DNA of 64,000 bases from Platycnemis pennipes (GCA_933228895.1 OW121854.1:8373131-8437130), one strand, 5' to 3'; shown: positions 36,601 to 51,600, counted from the stretch's first letter. Notes: generated from the sequence alone by a model not told the origin. Made by a program: numbers and translations.

Positions 36601-39600
36601 CGAAACCTCCCTATTACGAAGTCACGTCCCAGTCCCAGGACCTTCCCATGCACAATGCATGAAAAAACCTCTCAAAAAAACCTCCATACTTACGAAAAGT
36701 CCGTAGAACAAAGTCCATGCCTGGGCCCAAGCATACAACTCTATTTAATGAATTTTTTCTATAAAAATTTTTATCTACATTTATAGGTTTTTACTCTCTA
36801 TATCGAAAAATGCTTGTTGTTTCTAATGATTTTTTTCTGTCATTAATGAGAGCGTTCTCTCAGAACTTTTCCAGTGAATGGCATGGACAAAATGATAGGT
36901 AGTGTGTCATTACAAAAAAATTAGGGCTGTGCGAGCAGGGATTTTTTTAAGTCGAGCGAGATCGAGCGAGAATTTGAAAAAATCTTGAATTTCGAGCGAG
37001 ATCGAGCGAGCGATTCAAGGGCACTGAAATTGCAGTACAGACTTTAATCTATGTAGGTGCTAATTTTGTACTTACGCAAATATAAGTTTAAGCTTAGGCA
37101 TTATTAACCAAATTCTGTTGAGTGTAACTTTAACATTTACTTTTTGATATCAACATCTACGTGGAATCATTAGGAGGAAGGCATCCTGTATTTATGCGAT
37201 GATAGGCCCCCATCGAATTATGTATACACCCCTAATTTCACCACTAAAATTTAAAAACGTTTATGAGTATAAATTGTTTTGATCAGAGTAAAGGGAAAAT
37301 CACAGTTTCTTTCAATGTCTTTTTATTTCTTGTACAGTTAGTAGCACTTATGAAATATCTAATATGCCCAATTCAAATAGGAATGGTAGATGAGAGAGAA
37401 CCAGTCAACTCCCACTTAGGTTTCCTATTGAGGACCATTGAAGTTAGAAGCACATAGTATGCAAACAAACTGGCGTAAATGAGTAAGCTTTTCTTACGGT
37501 GGCTTTGGAATTTTGATAGCTTTCATAGAATAGCAATAATGGTGTGATATGTTTGATGACTTTCTCTCTGTACAGAATGCCTGCCAACAACTTAATCCAT
37601 TTATCTCAGAATTACATTTTGTCACTTGGTTCATTTGGCCTCTGACCCCTCAATCAACAATTTAAAAACTTTAACATACCTACTTTTTAATTAATATTGA
37701 ACAGAACAGAAGCTTACAAAGGACCTATGGTGAGATGTTTAGGTTTTTATGTAGAAAGCACAACTGTTCTACCCTTTCGGGGTCAAGACACTCTCTTCGG
37801 TTTGTAACAGTATTGCCAGCAGTTGAAAACAGGCGTTCACTGGCTACCTGTGATGCAGGGATGGCTAAATATTTTCTAGCCACCATAGCCAGTGTTGGAT
37901 ACTTTAAACAATTAGCTTTCCACCAGCCAAGTGGATTTTGGCTCCTAGGAATAACCATGTCTTTCAGATAGGCGGATATCTCACTAGATATTCTACATGT
38001 TAATGGCTCTTCTGGCACGGCAACAGAATCTTTTATCATCTCGAAGTCAGCCCATAAGCAGGATGAGGTAGATTGGTCTGCAGTACATGTAGGTGCTTCC
38101 TCAGACAATGAAGTGGCACCTCCATGATTAACACTCTTACACTCGTTTTTTAACAAATTTGTCACCCACATTTTGTCTACACCCTCTGAGAACTAAATAA
38201 TCTTGAATCTTGGGTCTACAGCCATTGACAGTGCTTCTGTGACCTGTTGTTTGTAGTTCGGGAACCGTGATTTTAACTTTTTTTCAATGCTTCTTGCAAG
38301 TGTGATGCCGCGTTTCTCACCACTTGTAGATTTATCTGTTATGAAAGAAAGGATTTTGTTTTCCATACAGTGAAGTAATGGGATGATCATCGACCTTGTC
38401 GGGTAGTCTTCCGCACAAACTTCACGTGTTGCCCTATCAATTGGTCCCAGAATTTGTATTGCACCTTCTGCCAATGCCCACTCAGAATTGGTTAAATTTT
38501 CAACATTTGTGACCCCTGCAGCTAGCTCCGAAGAAATAGCCTTCCTCTGCTCCACCAAGCGTTCCAACATTGCAAATTGGCTATTCCATCTAGTTTCAAC
38601 ATCCTGGATGAGAGAATGGCAAGGCAAATTGAACAATTTTTGGCACTCTTCCAATCGAGTCAAGGCCGACGAGCTACGTTTGTAGTGACCGACTATAGAA
38701 CGTGATTTTTTAAGCACACTGGAAAATCCTGGAACTTCGCTCAGAGCATCAGCAATCACTAGCTGTAGCGTATGGGCAAAGCATTGGATAGGCTGCCAGT
38801 CTGACCTATTTTAAGTAGGATAAGAATAAAAACAAAGTTAAGAGAAGCAGAAACAAAATTATAATATTCCCCAAATATAACAAAGGCCTAGCAAGAATTT
38901 ACCTGTTTAGAGCGGATTGTATATTTTTGGCATTGTCTGCTACAATATATATGGGGATGGTCCCATCATTATTAATTCCCCATTCTGTCACTAAAGACTT
39001 GAGCTTATGTAGCAAATTTTGTGCTGTATGTGTGCCCGGCAAATGACTATTTGCCAAAACGCAATGGATGGACTCAAACTCAGCTGTAATATAGTGAATG
39101 GTAAGCGAAACGTAACTATGATTCGCACGGCTTGTCCAACCATCTGTTGTTAGTGCAATAGAGGCAACTCCCATCTTGAGGTGTAAATCGATACTTTCTT
39201 TCATTCTTTGTTTCACCTTGGTGAAAAGGGATGGAACAATTTTCCGAGAAAATGTGGTTCTATCAGGAAGAACATATCTTGGCTCGACAACCTTAAAAAA
39301 AGATATCAATTTAAATTTTAAAAGTAATTTTCAAAGTATTATCATTACATTAAGCTCATATTTTCATTATTTTGTAATGTAATTTATTCATATTGTTGGA
39401 AAAGTAAATGCATAGTAATTTTATTACATTTTGGCTGAAGTAATAACGAATATACCTAAGTAATGTAATTTCACTACTTTTAAAAAGTAACACCCAGGTA
39501 TGCTATAGACATAGGGCATAGCAGGTTTTTAATGATATACTTCATCCAAAGAAAAGCTACGTTGTGAATATGCCCTAAAGACTTACCTTAAGAAGTTGTT

Positions 39601-42600
39601 GGAAGCCTTTATCACTAACAATTGAATATGGCTGGAAGTCCACCGCCATCATCATTGCAATACTCTCTGTTATCGCAACTGCTCTAGTGCTCTTTGGGTC
39701 TAGTTTGTCTTTATTAGAAAGAAACTGATGTAAAGTCGTTTGTGTTTTTGGTTTAGCCTTCACAGCATCTAAACTTTTTTTTCATCATTGTATTTTGCAT
39801 ATATACGTAAGTGGTGAGTTGCTAAGTGGCGTATGAGGCCAGTTGTTGTAGAAGATGTACCTGTTGGCACTTTTTTGTTGCAAGCCTTGCATACCCCTCC
39901 ACCCTCACACTTAAGAAAATGTTTCCAAACAATGCTTGGTTTCCTTGATGGTGAAGTTTCTATTTCTGGTGAGAATAGCTGTGTAGAAGACGTTGCTAGG
40001 CCTAAGTCTACACCGGAAGTTCCAGGCAAAGGTTCAACATCGTCCACATTCTGCTCCATTACCAACTCCTCGTGACTGGTCATACTCATTTCACAGTCCT
40101 TGGAACCTTCAAACCCTATCAGACAGATATTCTTTTTTATTCCTATTATTCTAAATAATCTAGTCTATGGCATAGTTTACTGTCTATTTAACTTTCAAAC
40201 CCAACAGAATGTCATTAACAGAAATGTTTAAATTAATTTAATTAAAATCTTAAATGTATAAAGTAGAAACTATTTAGGTCTGTTGTAGGACCTCAAAAAA
40301 AGAATTGCCTACCCAGCTGGGTAGGCTTAATCTGCAGATTATTTCTCCATGCTAGGCTAGACAGCTTCAAAAGTAAAAAATAGGCCCTACTTAAAATTGA
40401 AACAATTCTTAGCATAGGGGCCTAGTCCTAAATGTTAAACGAAATATGATGCTTGTTTTTACATTGATTTCGAGTTTAACCACATACTTTTTTTAAAACG
40501 TTTAATAAATAATAACGTCTTACCTTATAACTCTTCAGTCTTCAAACCTGCAAAAATATTCCAATAGTCGCGACAAATTTCCACACTAATCCATTGAATC
40601 CCGACGTTCCGGCCGATGCGTCTCAACGGCGCAACTTCAAGAGATCTACGCGGTCGGCGACGTGTCTAATACAGTAAAACCTCTTCTCACCATGTCCCCC
40701 CAAATTATTACATTGACTATTTTCATTGTAGACTATTTTCATTGCAAGTGGAAGGTTACTCTTCAGCAGATTTTATCCCGACGCGTCGCAACGGCGCTAC
40801 TTCAGGCGCTCATACCAAAAGTGCCATCGGGATCACCAACGCGATCGGAGACATCTAGAATATGTAATTTGATACGAAAGAAAGACAACCGCAAGTATAT
40901 AAACACATACATTGTGTCATAACAAAATTAAGAACCCAGCAAATTGAATTCGACATTATATCTTTTGAACTCGAGCTGACAATCAGTGGAGTCGAGAGTA
41001 CACAGATTACTCCCGCGGTAGTAGATACATTCCTACCACGGCGCTAAAACTGAGGTACACAATTAATTTCTACAGCTTTACACGATACAATTTTAGTACA
41101 ATTTCTTGTACAAATGCTTGTATGAGAAAATTGTACCGTGTAAAGCGGCAAATTGTGTGAACGCTTGTGCGAATGCCTGAATGACTGTACGGAAATTAGA
41201 ACCTGCTCAAAACCATTCAGACAAACATACAATTTCGTTCGGTTTATACAAGCGTTTGTACAAGAAATTGTATCGTGTAAAGCGGCCACATTTTTGTGGT
41301 GAATGTGCTGTTTCACCTCTACCTTCGGCATAATTCATATATGTGAATTATGTACTCTTTGATTTTAGGGGAAACGATGTCTACCAATAGGAAATTGATT
41401 TATATAATTAAAGAAAAGTTGGGCATAATTGGCAGAGTGATACGTGGTGATATAAAATCAAGTTTATTCCGGGAGTTTGGTGAGACGCCTCAAATAGAAA
41501 ATATCTATATAGATAGCATCGTTACGTTATAATTTCTTGTATAATCGCTTGCATGGTTGTCTGAGCGCGAGAATGAATGCGAAATTGTAGGTATCGTGTA
41601 ACCAGTCCAAATTGTACGATTGTATGAACGACTGCGCAGAAAATAGAACCTGTTCTAATTTCGTTCAGACAATCATACAATTTTTGACGTTTTATAGAAA
41701 TCTGGTGGTAGGCAAGGAAAACTACGCTTCTAGTTGTGTTTATATTTTTGCCTTCGCGATTCAGTGTGTTTACGTGCGACTGCTGTGATTTTATTAGTTA
41801 TAATAATGCTGTAACTATCAAGATTTAGGCCTTTTGTGTGATTTATTTTATCATGACCTCTGCTGCGTTTGGATTTCACTCTTGTTGTTTGACTCCTCCA
41901 ACGTCTGCATGACTCCTTCGGAATAAATATATTTACCGCTTGCCCCAACTCTCCTGTTATACCACTCCGTACGTGAACGTTGTACCTACTTAAGAAATTT
42001 TTGCATCGCCGTTAAAGGGTTTTTAACGTAATATATCATTCCCCAGCTAGCACGAAGTGTGTGGCTTACCTTCTACTCACGTAAAACTTACAGAAATCAC
42101 CGGTATGAAGCTTACCGTAAGGTGAGTACCTTACGTAAGACATGGATCATAAATAGGTAAGGAATAGGTCAAACTAACCGTCAAACATCCCCAAACATAG
42201 GTAAGGTCCTGACCTACATGAGCGCCGTGTGTGGCGGATCTTCAAACTCAGACCTATAGGCGGACAGTAGTGGCATCTTTCGGCGATCATTGTAATTACT
42301 ACGGCTTCTGATAGCGAAATGAACATAGCTCTTTTAATGTAAACAACATTTATTTTACTTGCAATTTACAATGCATGCGATAAAAAATAGCACATATATA
42401 ATAAACATACTCATCTAACATTGAGTTAATGCTGATTGCCTTTATACTCCCCAATTGATGGTCGATTTTTTCTTTTTCAGGCTTCTGAACATTGCTTCCA
42501 ATGTTAATGTTCACCGGCAGCTGTAAGAATAGAAAAATACCCTTTATCATACTATAAAAAACAAATTATCAATTGCTGTTGGAACAAAGCCTTTCTTTGT

Positions 42601-45600
42601 ATGTATTAAAAATCGAAAAAAACCCTAGGAGATTCAGTTCAACCATATTTTGTACTGCAATAGCCACAATCCCTACTTACTCAGTATGATGTCAGAGCAC
42701 ATTTCATTTTAAGACAGTTATTCCTTCCCCCCAACTCGAAAATCTTTTCGGAAGCTTCGTCCCTCAGTTTCGTTAGCGTCTCTCACTCCTCTTTGTATTT
42801 CTTCTCACTGAAAAATGTACAACCAGCTATTTCAATTATTAAAACTAACATACAAGTAAATACTACGTGCACGCAAGAGAGTATTACTTGCAAATGATAA
42901 TACATTGTATTATAAAAATAATGCAATATATGCACTCTTCTTAGAATTAAGGCAACTAACTGCACGTAATTACAATATATCACAATACAATTTCTTCATG
43001 AATGCTTGAGGTACATTGTGAAGCAGTGTGGTAGAATTGTTTCGATATTTGCATACATAACTCTACAAACTCATTATTACGGCCGCTTTACACGGCCATT
43101 TACAATTTATTGTACAACCGCTTGTATCAGGAAATTGTACCGCGTAAAGTGGAAAATTGTACGAACGCTTGCGCGATTGTCTGAATGACTGAACGGAAAA
43201 TAGAACCTTTTCTAATTCAATTCAAACAAACATACAATTTCGTTCAGTTTATACAAGCGTTTGTACAAAAAACTGTATCTTGTAAAGCGACCTTTAGAGA
43301 AACTAATGAAACTTACCTTGATATTATAACGTTATTCCACAAAGATTATTATCACGAACATGCATGTTCTTGATTATATACACAATATTCCACACCACAC
43401 GTTCCACATTTCTGTTCCGTTACCGTTCCCTGTAGCAATTTCGATCCACATTCCGTGATTCCACTCCGCTACGTTAAGTACCTTTTTCCACCGCCAGAGG
43501 CCATACGCTTGAAACGGCGAGAAGTACGGGCGCTTACGGAATAAATATATATTACATATGTTAGTTGCTTACGTTCTATGCTACTTACCTATTTTTTCCT
43601 TCGAATTGACCTCTGTGGCTTACATTGTGCTAGCTGGGTCCATAAAAGCTAATCTATGAATAAGTATACACCTCCAGGTATTTCTCTTTCAGATTGAAGC
43701 AGATGCTTTCGCGGACGAGGGGAATAATTCCATCAATCGTGCAGTGGGGAATTCTCGTTGAATATACCTATCGTTGACCAGTAGGTTAGAGTTGACGAAA
43801 ATCGTAAGGTCAGCGATAACCTGGAACTATGGTTTTATTTCATTAAGTAACTCTCACTATAACTGCTAATTTAAAATTTAATCAGATGGAGAGGTCCAAA
43901 AGAAGTAGGGGTCAAAATTAATGTTCAAACAATGTCTCACTTAAACAAAATTAATCTCACGTAGGTCTACTGATAACCGAATACGTCGTTTTTGTGATCT
44001 ACCAAAAGATTTCCCCTCGGAAAATTACCTCAGACAATTGAAAATAAAGCTTGAGATTAATATTGTGCTTCCAAGTAGGCGTTACATAACCCCTGATTTA
44101 AAACATAAAATTTTGCTCTTTTTAGAAAATAAAAGCAATCTTGTACTGCGTACCATGAAATTGCATGAAAAATTATACGAAATATTTCACTATGTAATCA
44201 CTCTATTCAGATTCTTGAACAGAAGATTGTACAAAAATTTAGTCAAGAAATGAGAGAAAACTTTCAGACACTAAATTATACAGGAAACTGTATCGTGTAA
44301 CCAGGCCTTGAACACTTGCGATAGGTACATTAAGTCTTATGTGACCTATCAACTCCCGCGCCAAAAGAAAATATCAGAATATTTTAGTAACCCCCGTTAA
44401 AGTACGGTGTGCATTTAAGCCATAAAATATTTTAAATTGTATTCTGCAAACAAATTAGTTATAAAATTTAGTTTTGTAGGTTTTCTTTACTGTTTCTCAC
44501 GAAGTTTCCGTTAATAACGCGGGTGTAAACTCCGTCCCCCTTGACCCGCGATATAACAGGATTTTTCAGTATCTTGTTTTAACTTATTGGGTGTATGCTA
44601 GTGCTGGAAGTAGCCTACGTTCATACGTGCCTATTTTATACGTCATTGTAGGCACTATACCTCCGATCACGAAATGTAACAGGGACTCGTTTAGGCCGTA
44701 TGCCGAGGCCTTCAACTTCTCGAGTCTAGGCCTAGGACTGATAGATTTCTAGACATTTTGTGGCATGACATCTTGAAATTATCATTAAAAAGTAAGGGAA
44801 AAAATATTAATTTACTACGTCGCATCATAACGCATGGCCCCGTAAAATTACGTCCACCACGACGGAGATCACGAGCGAGTCTCGAGACAAGCTCGAGACT
44901 CGTTTATCGAGCGTAATGAGATCGAAATCGAGCGAGATTCGAGCAGTACTTTTATCTCGCTCGAATCTCGAAAAGTCGAGACTCGCACAGCCCTAAAAAA
45001 AATACACCAGCTCAACTGCCGATATTGATTTCATGCACTCACACACAAATTTAAACAAAATCCACCAAACTACACAGATTATAAGCTATTTTTTTTGCTT
45101 CAAAAACAAAAAGGCGGCATTTAAAAATTATTTTATTCAAACCATACCACGCCCCCTACCAGCCAACAAATCATTATCCTAGCCTTTGGGAATCCAGCAT
45201 TTCATATTTTTTAATACATGCACGTAATGTTGAGCAGAACTGCAATTTCATTTCTAATTTCTTCAACCTTTTCATGTCATGAAAGAAACTAGCGACGCTG
45301 GGAGAAGAGACGATAAACACGCCCGTGTTCACGCAGCTTGAGGTCGGAGGACTGGCGTACTTGGTGACAGACTGCCCAGCCAAATACGTGCTGGCTGGTG
45401 AGACAACGCCTGCCATAGCCCTTCACCCATCCCCAGCGGGCAACTTGATGCCCAACCCGAACAGCATTCAGCCGCCAGACGGGAACAGCAAGGGCGGAGG
45501 GCGCAATGCGGTGAAGAGGCTTCGGCTGGCTGCCTTTGCCTCTGTTCCCCTGCAGCCCCCTGACACCAACATCCGTGTGTACGTCTTGGAAGATACCAAA

Positions 45601-48600
45601 GCTGCTTTGCAGGTGCGTATGGAGAGCTTCTGCGATCAATCCTCTTGGATTCCGACTGGTGACTATATTTTTATGTTAAAAAAGCATTGAATCACTTGTA
45701 GTGATTCCGGTTTCCTGTTGTACTTTCTTAATATGTATGCACAGTGGAACCACGGTAAGTGGTACGAGTATGGCTTATTGCGAGACCCCCGCCATAGCGA
45801 GAGATTGCACCGTCAATTGACCCTTGCCATGTAAAAAAATATGGTTTTTACCAGACCCTTTTGTTGTTGGCCCCACCATTGCGAGAGTTTCCGTCACCGG
45901 CAAGAAAATACCAAAAGTGGCCAACATCTGCTTGCGATCTGTTAACAATGCAATTAATATGAAGTTTTTCAATATCAACTGCATGTTATAAATCACCATA
46001 TGATTAATATATTGTTAATATTGGTGGAAATACTGCAGCATTAGCAGTTACAAATACGTCTGATCTTCTTTTGTTTGATCTCGTCGAGAGAACACTTGCA
46101 CATCTGTGAGTTGAGAGCATTTCCAAGATAGGCACCATGGCCCAAAAATGCAAAACACTTAAGTGTCGGAAGGGAAAAATAGCAAGCTTCTCAATTGTTT
46201 CTCCTAAATTTGTTTTCATATTTTCTTTCACTCTATATTTATCAATGTTGAACATTTTCATGAGTTAATTTTATAATTTACGAGATTATTGAAGTTAGCA
46301 CATTATTATTTGTTACCTATACTTGTAACTGCTTGATGTAATGTGATGAACGCGGTGCCAAAGGAGTAGTGCTCTTAGTTTATTGACTTTCAATTCATCT
46401 ATATTCCTTTCTGTTTTGCTGCATTATTGAGCGATTACATGAATTAATACGTGTATCGTACTACTGTTGCGCATATACACCCAACAAAATTACTGTAAGT
46501 ACGTTGAGGGCCTAACGAAATCTTGAAAAAAAGCTTGTGATACAACCGCTATTTCAATAAAATAGTTATGCATGGTAAAGTAGATTGATTTTCAATGTGG
46601 ACATAACATCAGATGAAAGAAAATGCCCTCCAAGGCAGGATCCTTACCACCACTTCCACAGTCTCTTTTCGTCTGCTGAAACAAATGCGATATGTTAATC
46701 CAAATAAATGGCTTCCACAAAATGTCGCAATGAACATGAATATACTGATCATAAAAATTAAGACTAACCATTGGAAAGTGTGAAGGCTAGTAATAAAGGC
46801 AATGCAATTTTAATTTATCAGTTACGGTTTAAATTTTTGGCGAAACTAATCAAAGTTATGGAATGAACATTAGAAAATGGAATGAGCATTAGAAAAGAGT
46901 AGCTTAGTCAGTTGTGCATTTGGGAAAATGGTCAGCAATTAGAGACTTTTTGTATTTTTTGGAGCAGGTATGGTGCTTTTTGATCTAACAGTTAGTTGGT
47001 AAATTAAGTAGGGATATGAATTACTGCAAAAACTTTCCCATTCTTTTGGGATTTTTGCTCAGACTCTCCGGATGGAAATACTTCCGCCACCACACCAACC
47101 TGATTCCTAGAAAATCGTTGACTATAGGTTTTATGGCGATTATTTGCACCAACCTCGGTAAGACGATACTTCACTATAGCGAGGATTTTCATGGGCACCG
47201 TGAGGTCTTGTTTTAAAGAAGTTGCACTGTGTATGACTATTATACCAATTGTGCTTGTGAATTGCTCTAATACATATGTTAGCATGAATGGAATGATCAT
47301 GTGGGAGAAAAGAGCATCACAAATGGCAGCAGGGAAACAGATGTCAGTATCATTAAATGTTAAAATATTATTTCAACTATTAATAACTTAAGATAGCACT
47401 CATTATTGCAAATGTATTCTTAATAGAATAGTGTGATATAATAGTTTGGCAGCATCCATTATTATTGCTGAAATGCATTACACTGTGCATATAATCTGGC
47501 TCCCAGGAAAATGCTAGATTTATTGACTTAACATCAAATTATGTTGTTACAAAATGTTTTTTATGTGAGGAATGGTCTATTATAATAATTTATTTATCCA
47601 CATATCACATTTTCACATGATATGAGACATGTCAAGATGATTTATGTACGATCGAAATACAGTAAATATGAAAACCAAACATAAAGCAAAAGGTTAAGAA
47701 TTGTCATGTTAGGTACAAGGAGTGCATTGCAGATAGGTTGATTAGTCATATGAATATTCATTAACAGAGTTAAACAATTTCTCCTGAAGGAAACTTTGAA
47801 ATTTATGTTTAAAAGCACCCACTGGTTTAATGATTTTTGTCTGATTGGGCAGTTTGTTAAATAGTTCGATGCTCATTTCTTTAGGACCAGAGCTGGATTG
47901 ACTAACACTACCTTGGTGCATATATTTCGATCTTCAAGTCTCATATTGATGGAAATCAGCATTTATAGAGAATTTGAACAGGTTTTGTCAAAAGATATCA
48001 CTAAGAACGTGATGAAACATCGCTGAGAACACTATGAAACGTCGCTGAGAACATACTAGAGAAAGGAAGAATGTTTTAATTTGCAAAGATGGTCTGGATC
48101 GGGAACAATATGGCTTTTTTGTAATAATCTTGACTAATCTTTTCTGTAGTTTGAAAATCTTTACTGCATGAATGGATGGACCCCAAAGTATTATGTTGGT
48201 CTACACTGTCATCATCATCATTGGTCAACAATCCTAGGATTGGTTTGATGCAGCCCTCCACTCGATTCTTCTATCGGCCAACCTCTTCATATTTACGTAA
48301 CTCCTCTCTTTTATATCCTTCACAACTTGCTCCATATACCTCATATGAGGCCTGCCTTTTCCATTCTTCCCGTTCACTTTTCCTTAATCGATTGTCTTCA
48401 TCAGGCCATCGTGTCTCAAAATGTGGCCTATTAAGTTGTCCCGTCTTCTTTTTAAGGTTTTCCGTAGACATCTCTTCTCTCCCACTCTTCTTAAGACTTC
48501 ATTTGTCACTTGGTCGTGCATTTTATCTTCATCATTCTTCGGTAGCACCACATTTCAAATGCTTCCAGCCTGGACTTCTCTGCTGCTGTTATTGTCCATA

Positions 48601-51600
48601 CTTCGCGGCCATATAGTAGAATGCTCCAGATGTATGTTCTAATAAAATGTGTCCTCACTTCCATGCTTGTATTTGTAGCTGTAAGCAGAATCTTATTCTG
48701 GTAAAATGCCCTTTTTGCTTGGGCAGTTCTACTGGCAATTTCTCTTTTACTTCGTCCATCGCTGGTTACTCGGCTTCCCAGGTAGCAGAACTCTTCCACC
48801 TCCTCAATTGATGGTTAGTGTGATGGTAATATAGAACTTCCTTACACATTCTATCACATTTTGTAAGCCTCTTGATATTTTTAAAGCAAGACTGAATCAC
48901 CAATTGTTTACAGAGTAGCTCTACTTATGCAGTAGCTCTAGATACTAACCTTGAACAATATCCTAGTTATAAACTGCCTTTTTGTATTTTTTACCTCTAT
49001 TGCCATCTTTGAAATTTTATACCTTATCTCCCTGTCTCACTTTATGGTCTGTGGTGTAATTGTGATTAAAGCCTTAGAGTCTATCTAAGTATTCATCTTT
49101 ATCTATGTATTTGCTTCATTTCCTATTATATATTGGCTCATTGCTGTCTGTATAAAATGTTCTACTCTGTGAGGTGTTGTACCGAAAGTAAATAAATAAT
49201 TATTGTACTCTCCTTCTATTGAGTGGATTCTGCTTTAATTTTTTGCAAGTGTCACTCTCTCCGAGGTGTTTATTGATCGCTGTTTCTCCCCATCTCAATA
49301 CTCAGGGAGTCATCTTGATGGAGAAGAGGTTGGGAGGGGTGCTCCTAGACAGAGCGAGGTCCATGTCTTTTGAGGATGGAGCTGGCAGCTTGTGCATCAG
49401 CATGGAGGAGGTGGGCGGCAGGGGATGGAAGAGCAAGCCGTTGGCCGACTTCCAGGTATGCTGCTCAGTGAATCAGTGGGAATGTTGTAGTAATAAACAT
49501 TTGTTGTCATGGACTCATTGGTCCTTTAGATGTTGATAAATGAACAACTGAAAAATATAACTCAAAGATCCTGAAATAATATACATTAAATAAATACACA
49601 AAATTTCCACCTGTTACAAAGAACGTTTAACATAAAACAGAAAGAACCATATGAATGGGGTAATACATAAAGGCATCATGACTAGTAAATGCTGATGCCC
49701 ACTTATTCACAGTGGATATAACAAAATAATTGTCAATTTTTCATTTATAGTGGAATAAATAAACAAAAAAAAAGAAACTAAATATTTTAACCTCGAGCAT
49801 ATATGGGTTTCTTCTTAATAGTTAGCTTAATTTCTGGTGTTATCCAGGGATTCGGTGGATGAGATACATGGATGCATCGGATTGGGGTGTTAAGATCGAA
49901 TGTTTCCTTTATGTGAAGATTGAATAACTTTATTTTTTCATCGGGTATCTGTGCTCTCACAATTCAGTTCCAATCTCTGTTAGCTAGGTCAGACAGAAAC
50001 TTGGTGTGGTCAAAGGTCCTATAGTCTCTAAAGCTGATGAATTTTATTGTTTGCTCAGGAACTTTGAATTCATACAATGCTTGTTATGTTATGATACGAT
50101 GCTTGATAGTTATGGTGCGATGCTTGTCAAAGATGGGTGCTGCTGCTTCTATTATTATGGATTGGGAATGCTGTTTGGCATTGCCTCCTGGGGCTATAGT
50201 AGGCCTCTATGCTTGAGAGCTTTATGTCCAATCCATTTTCCTTCTCATAGATCACTCTCCTTTGATTTGTGCCTTAAATAAGTTGTTAAACTCTTCAGAT
50301 TTACTGTGTGTGATGAGTTTCGGCTACTGAAAAAAACGCCAGTTAAACCATTTGGTTAAAGATCTACTTTTCCCTCTTTATAAATAGCTGGTTATCAGCT
50401 GGAATAATGCTTTTGGGGTGATTAACCCATTTGCTTCCTTAAGCGTACTGGTACGCACATTGGAACTGGCCTTGATCACCGCAAGCATACTGGTACGCAT
50501 GATGTATAGCGTTAGTTTTCAGTGTGCTGCTCTCTGGTGGTGTTTTTGTTAATTTTGTTGCCCGTTATCAGTGCCTGTTTGCAGCTGCCATCTTGACGGC
50601 TTTTTTGGCAAGTTTTTCCATGCATAACCATAGAAAGTAACTTTTCTTTCTTATACATAAAAGCCGGTGGTGTTTTAGGGTTGATTTAAACACCAGGGCG
50701 AGGATGCGAATGGATTAATAAATATTTTATCTTAATACTGTCATATTGCTCATTTTTTCACTTTAACTGGAGGCTTCTTACTGGCAGGATTAGGAAACTT
50801 TATTCTTGTTGAATATTTTTGGGTAATCACGGGTGCAGCACCTGCTTTGTTTGAATATGTGAATAGTGCTTCTTTTGTTTTTTCTGTACTTCCTGTTCCA
50901 TGTTCATGTCAGGGATGCCACATCAGCTAAAAACATAGAGTGGTTAATGTTTATAAAAGTACCCACCACTCACTCTTTATTTATCGACAAAAAACACCAA
51001 TGTTTCGATGTACTGAGTTTTATTTCTTCATATCCGAGGTTAGGTGTTATCATAGAGGTACATATGGTATTATGCACCAGATATTTTTTAATCTAAAAAC
51101 TTGTAATTTTGAAAATTATTCAGAAATTGGACCTTCGAAATCTTATTTAGGAAAATAGTGATCAATTATGCGCAGATATTTTTCCATTGAATTTATTCTG
51201 AAAAATAGAAATCATATCACAGTTTTATTATTAAATAAAGATAAATACGCAATAGTGGCTGTACCTGTTCACTAAAAATATTCTAAGCTTGGTAGTATTA
51301 AAAAAAATCATTCATTCATTGAAAAACGGTGGGTTTAAACCATTTAAACCTCCCAGTACTCCATGTGTAGGGAGTAGGGATTGGAAATTTAAATCCAGAA
51401 TCGATTTTCGATTAATTGACTTTCAATTTTTGTTTTTAAAATCAATATTTTAAAAATTCGATTTTTTGCCCAAAACTATTTTAAATCAAAATCGATATTT
51501 TTAAATAGTAAAGTAATTGTCTGCTGAAATATCAATGTGCTGTTGTATCACAATGCAAAATATGGGTTAATAGAAGCACTAGGGATAAGAACTGAATACA

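Larger units (their letters stand above)
36922..44995 (-). mobile_element. 8.07-kb hAT transposon with perfect 8-bp target-site duplication
   Basis: Terminal inverted repeats TAGGGCTGTGCGAG (36922) and CTCGCACAGCCCTA (ending 44995) bound the element. Both sides carry the identical 8-bp duplication AAAAAAAT (36914-36921 and 44996-45003), the hAT hallmark. Subterminal zones at both ends are packed with GAGCGAGATCGAGC-like words, probable transposase-binding repeats. The transposase gene is on the minus strand at 37725-40089. The element is longer than typical hATs (about 2.5-5 kb) because other elements are nested in it (42042-43636 and several small MITEs). It lies in the unc-5 intron between 34668 and 45285. 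Confidence 0.92.

Noticed and set aside
37725..40089. A domesticated ZBED-type host gene
   Set aside because: It is enclosed by matching TIRs and a perfect 8-bp target duplication and carries a stop and a frameshift.
45291..45292. Alternative acceptor AG for the unc-5 exon at 45286
   Set aside because: Using it would place the exon out of phase with the preceding exon, which ends in phase 0.
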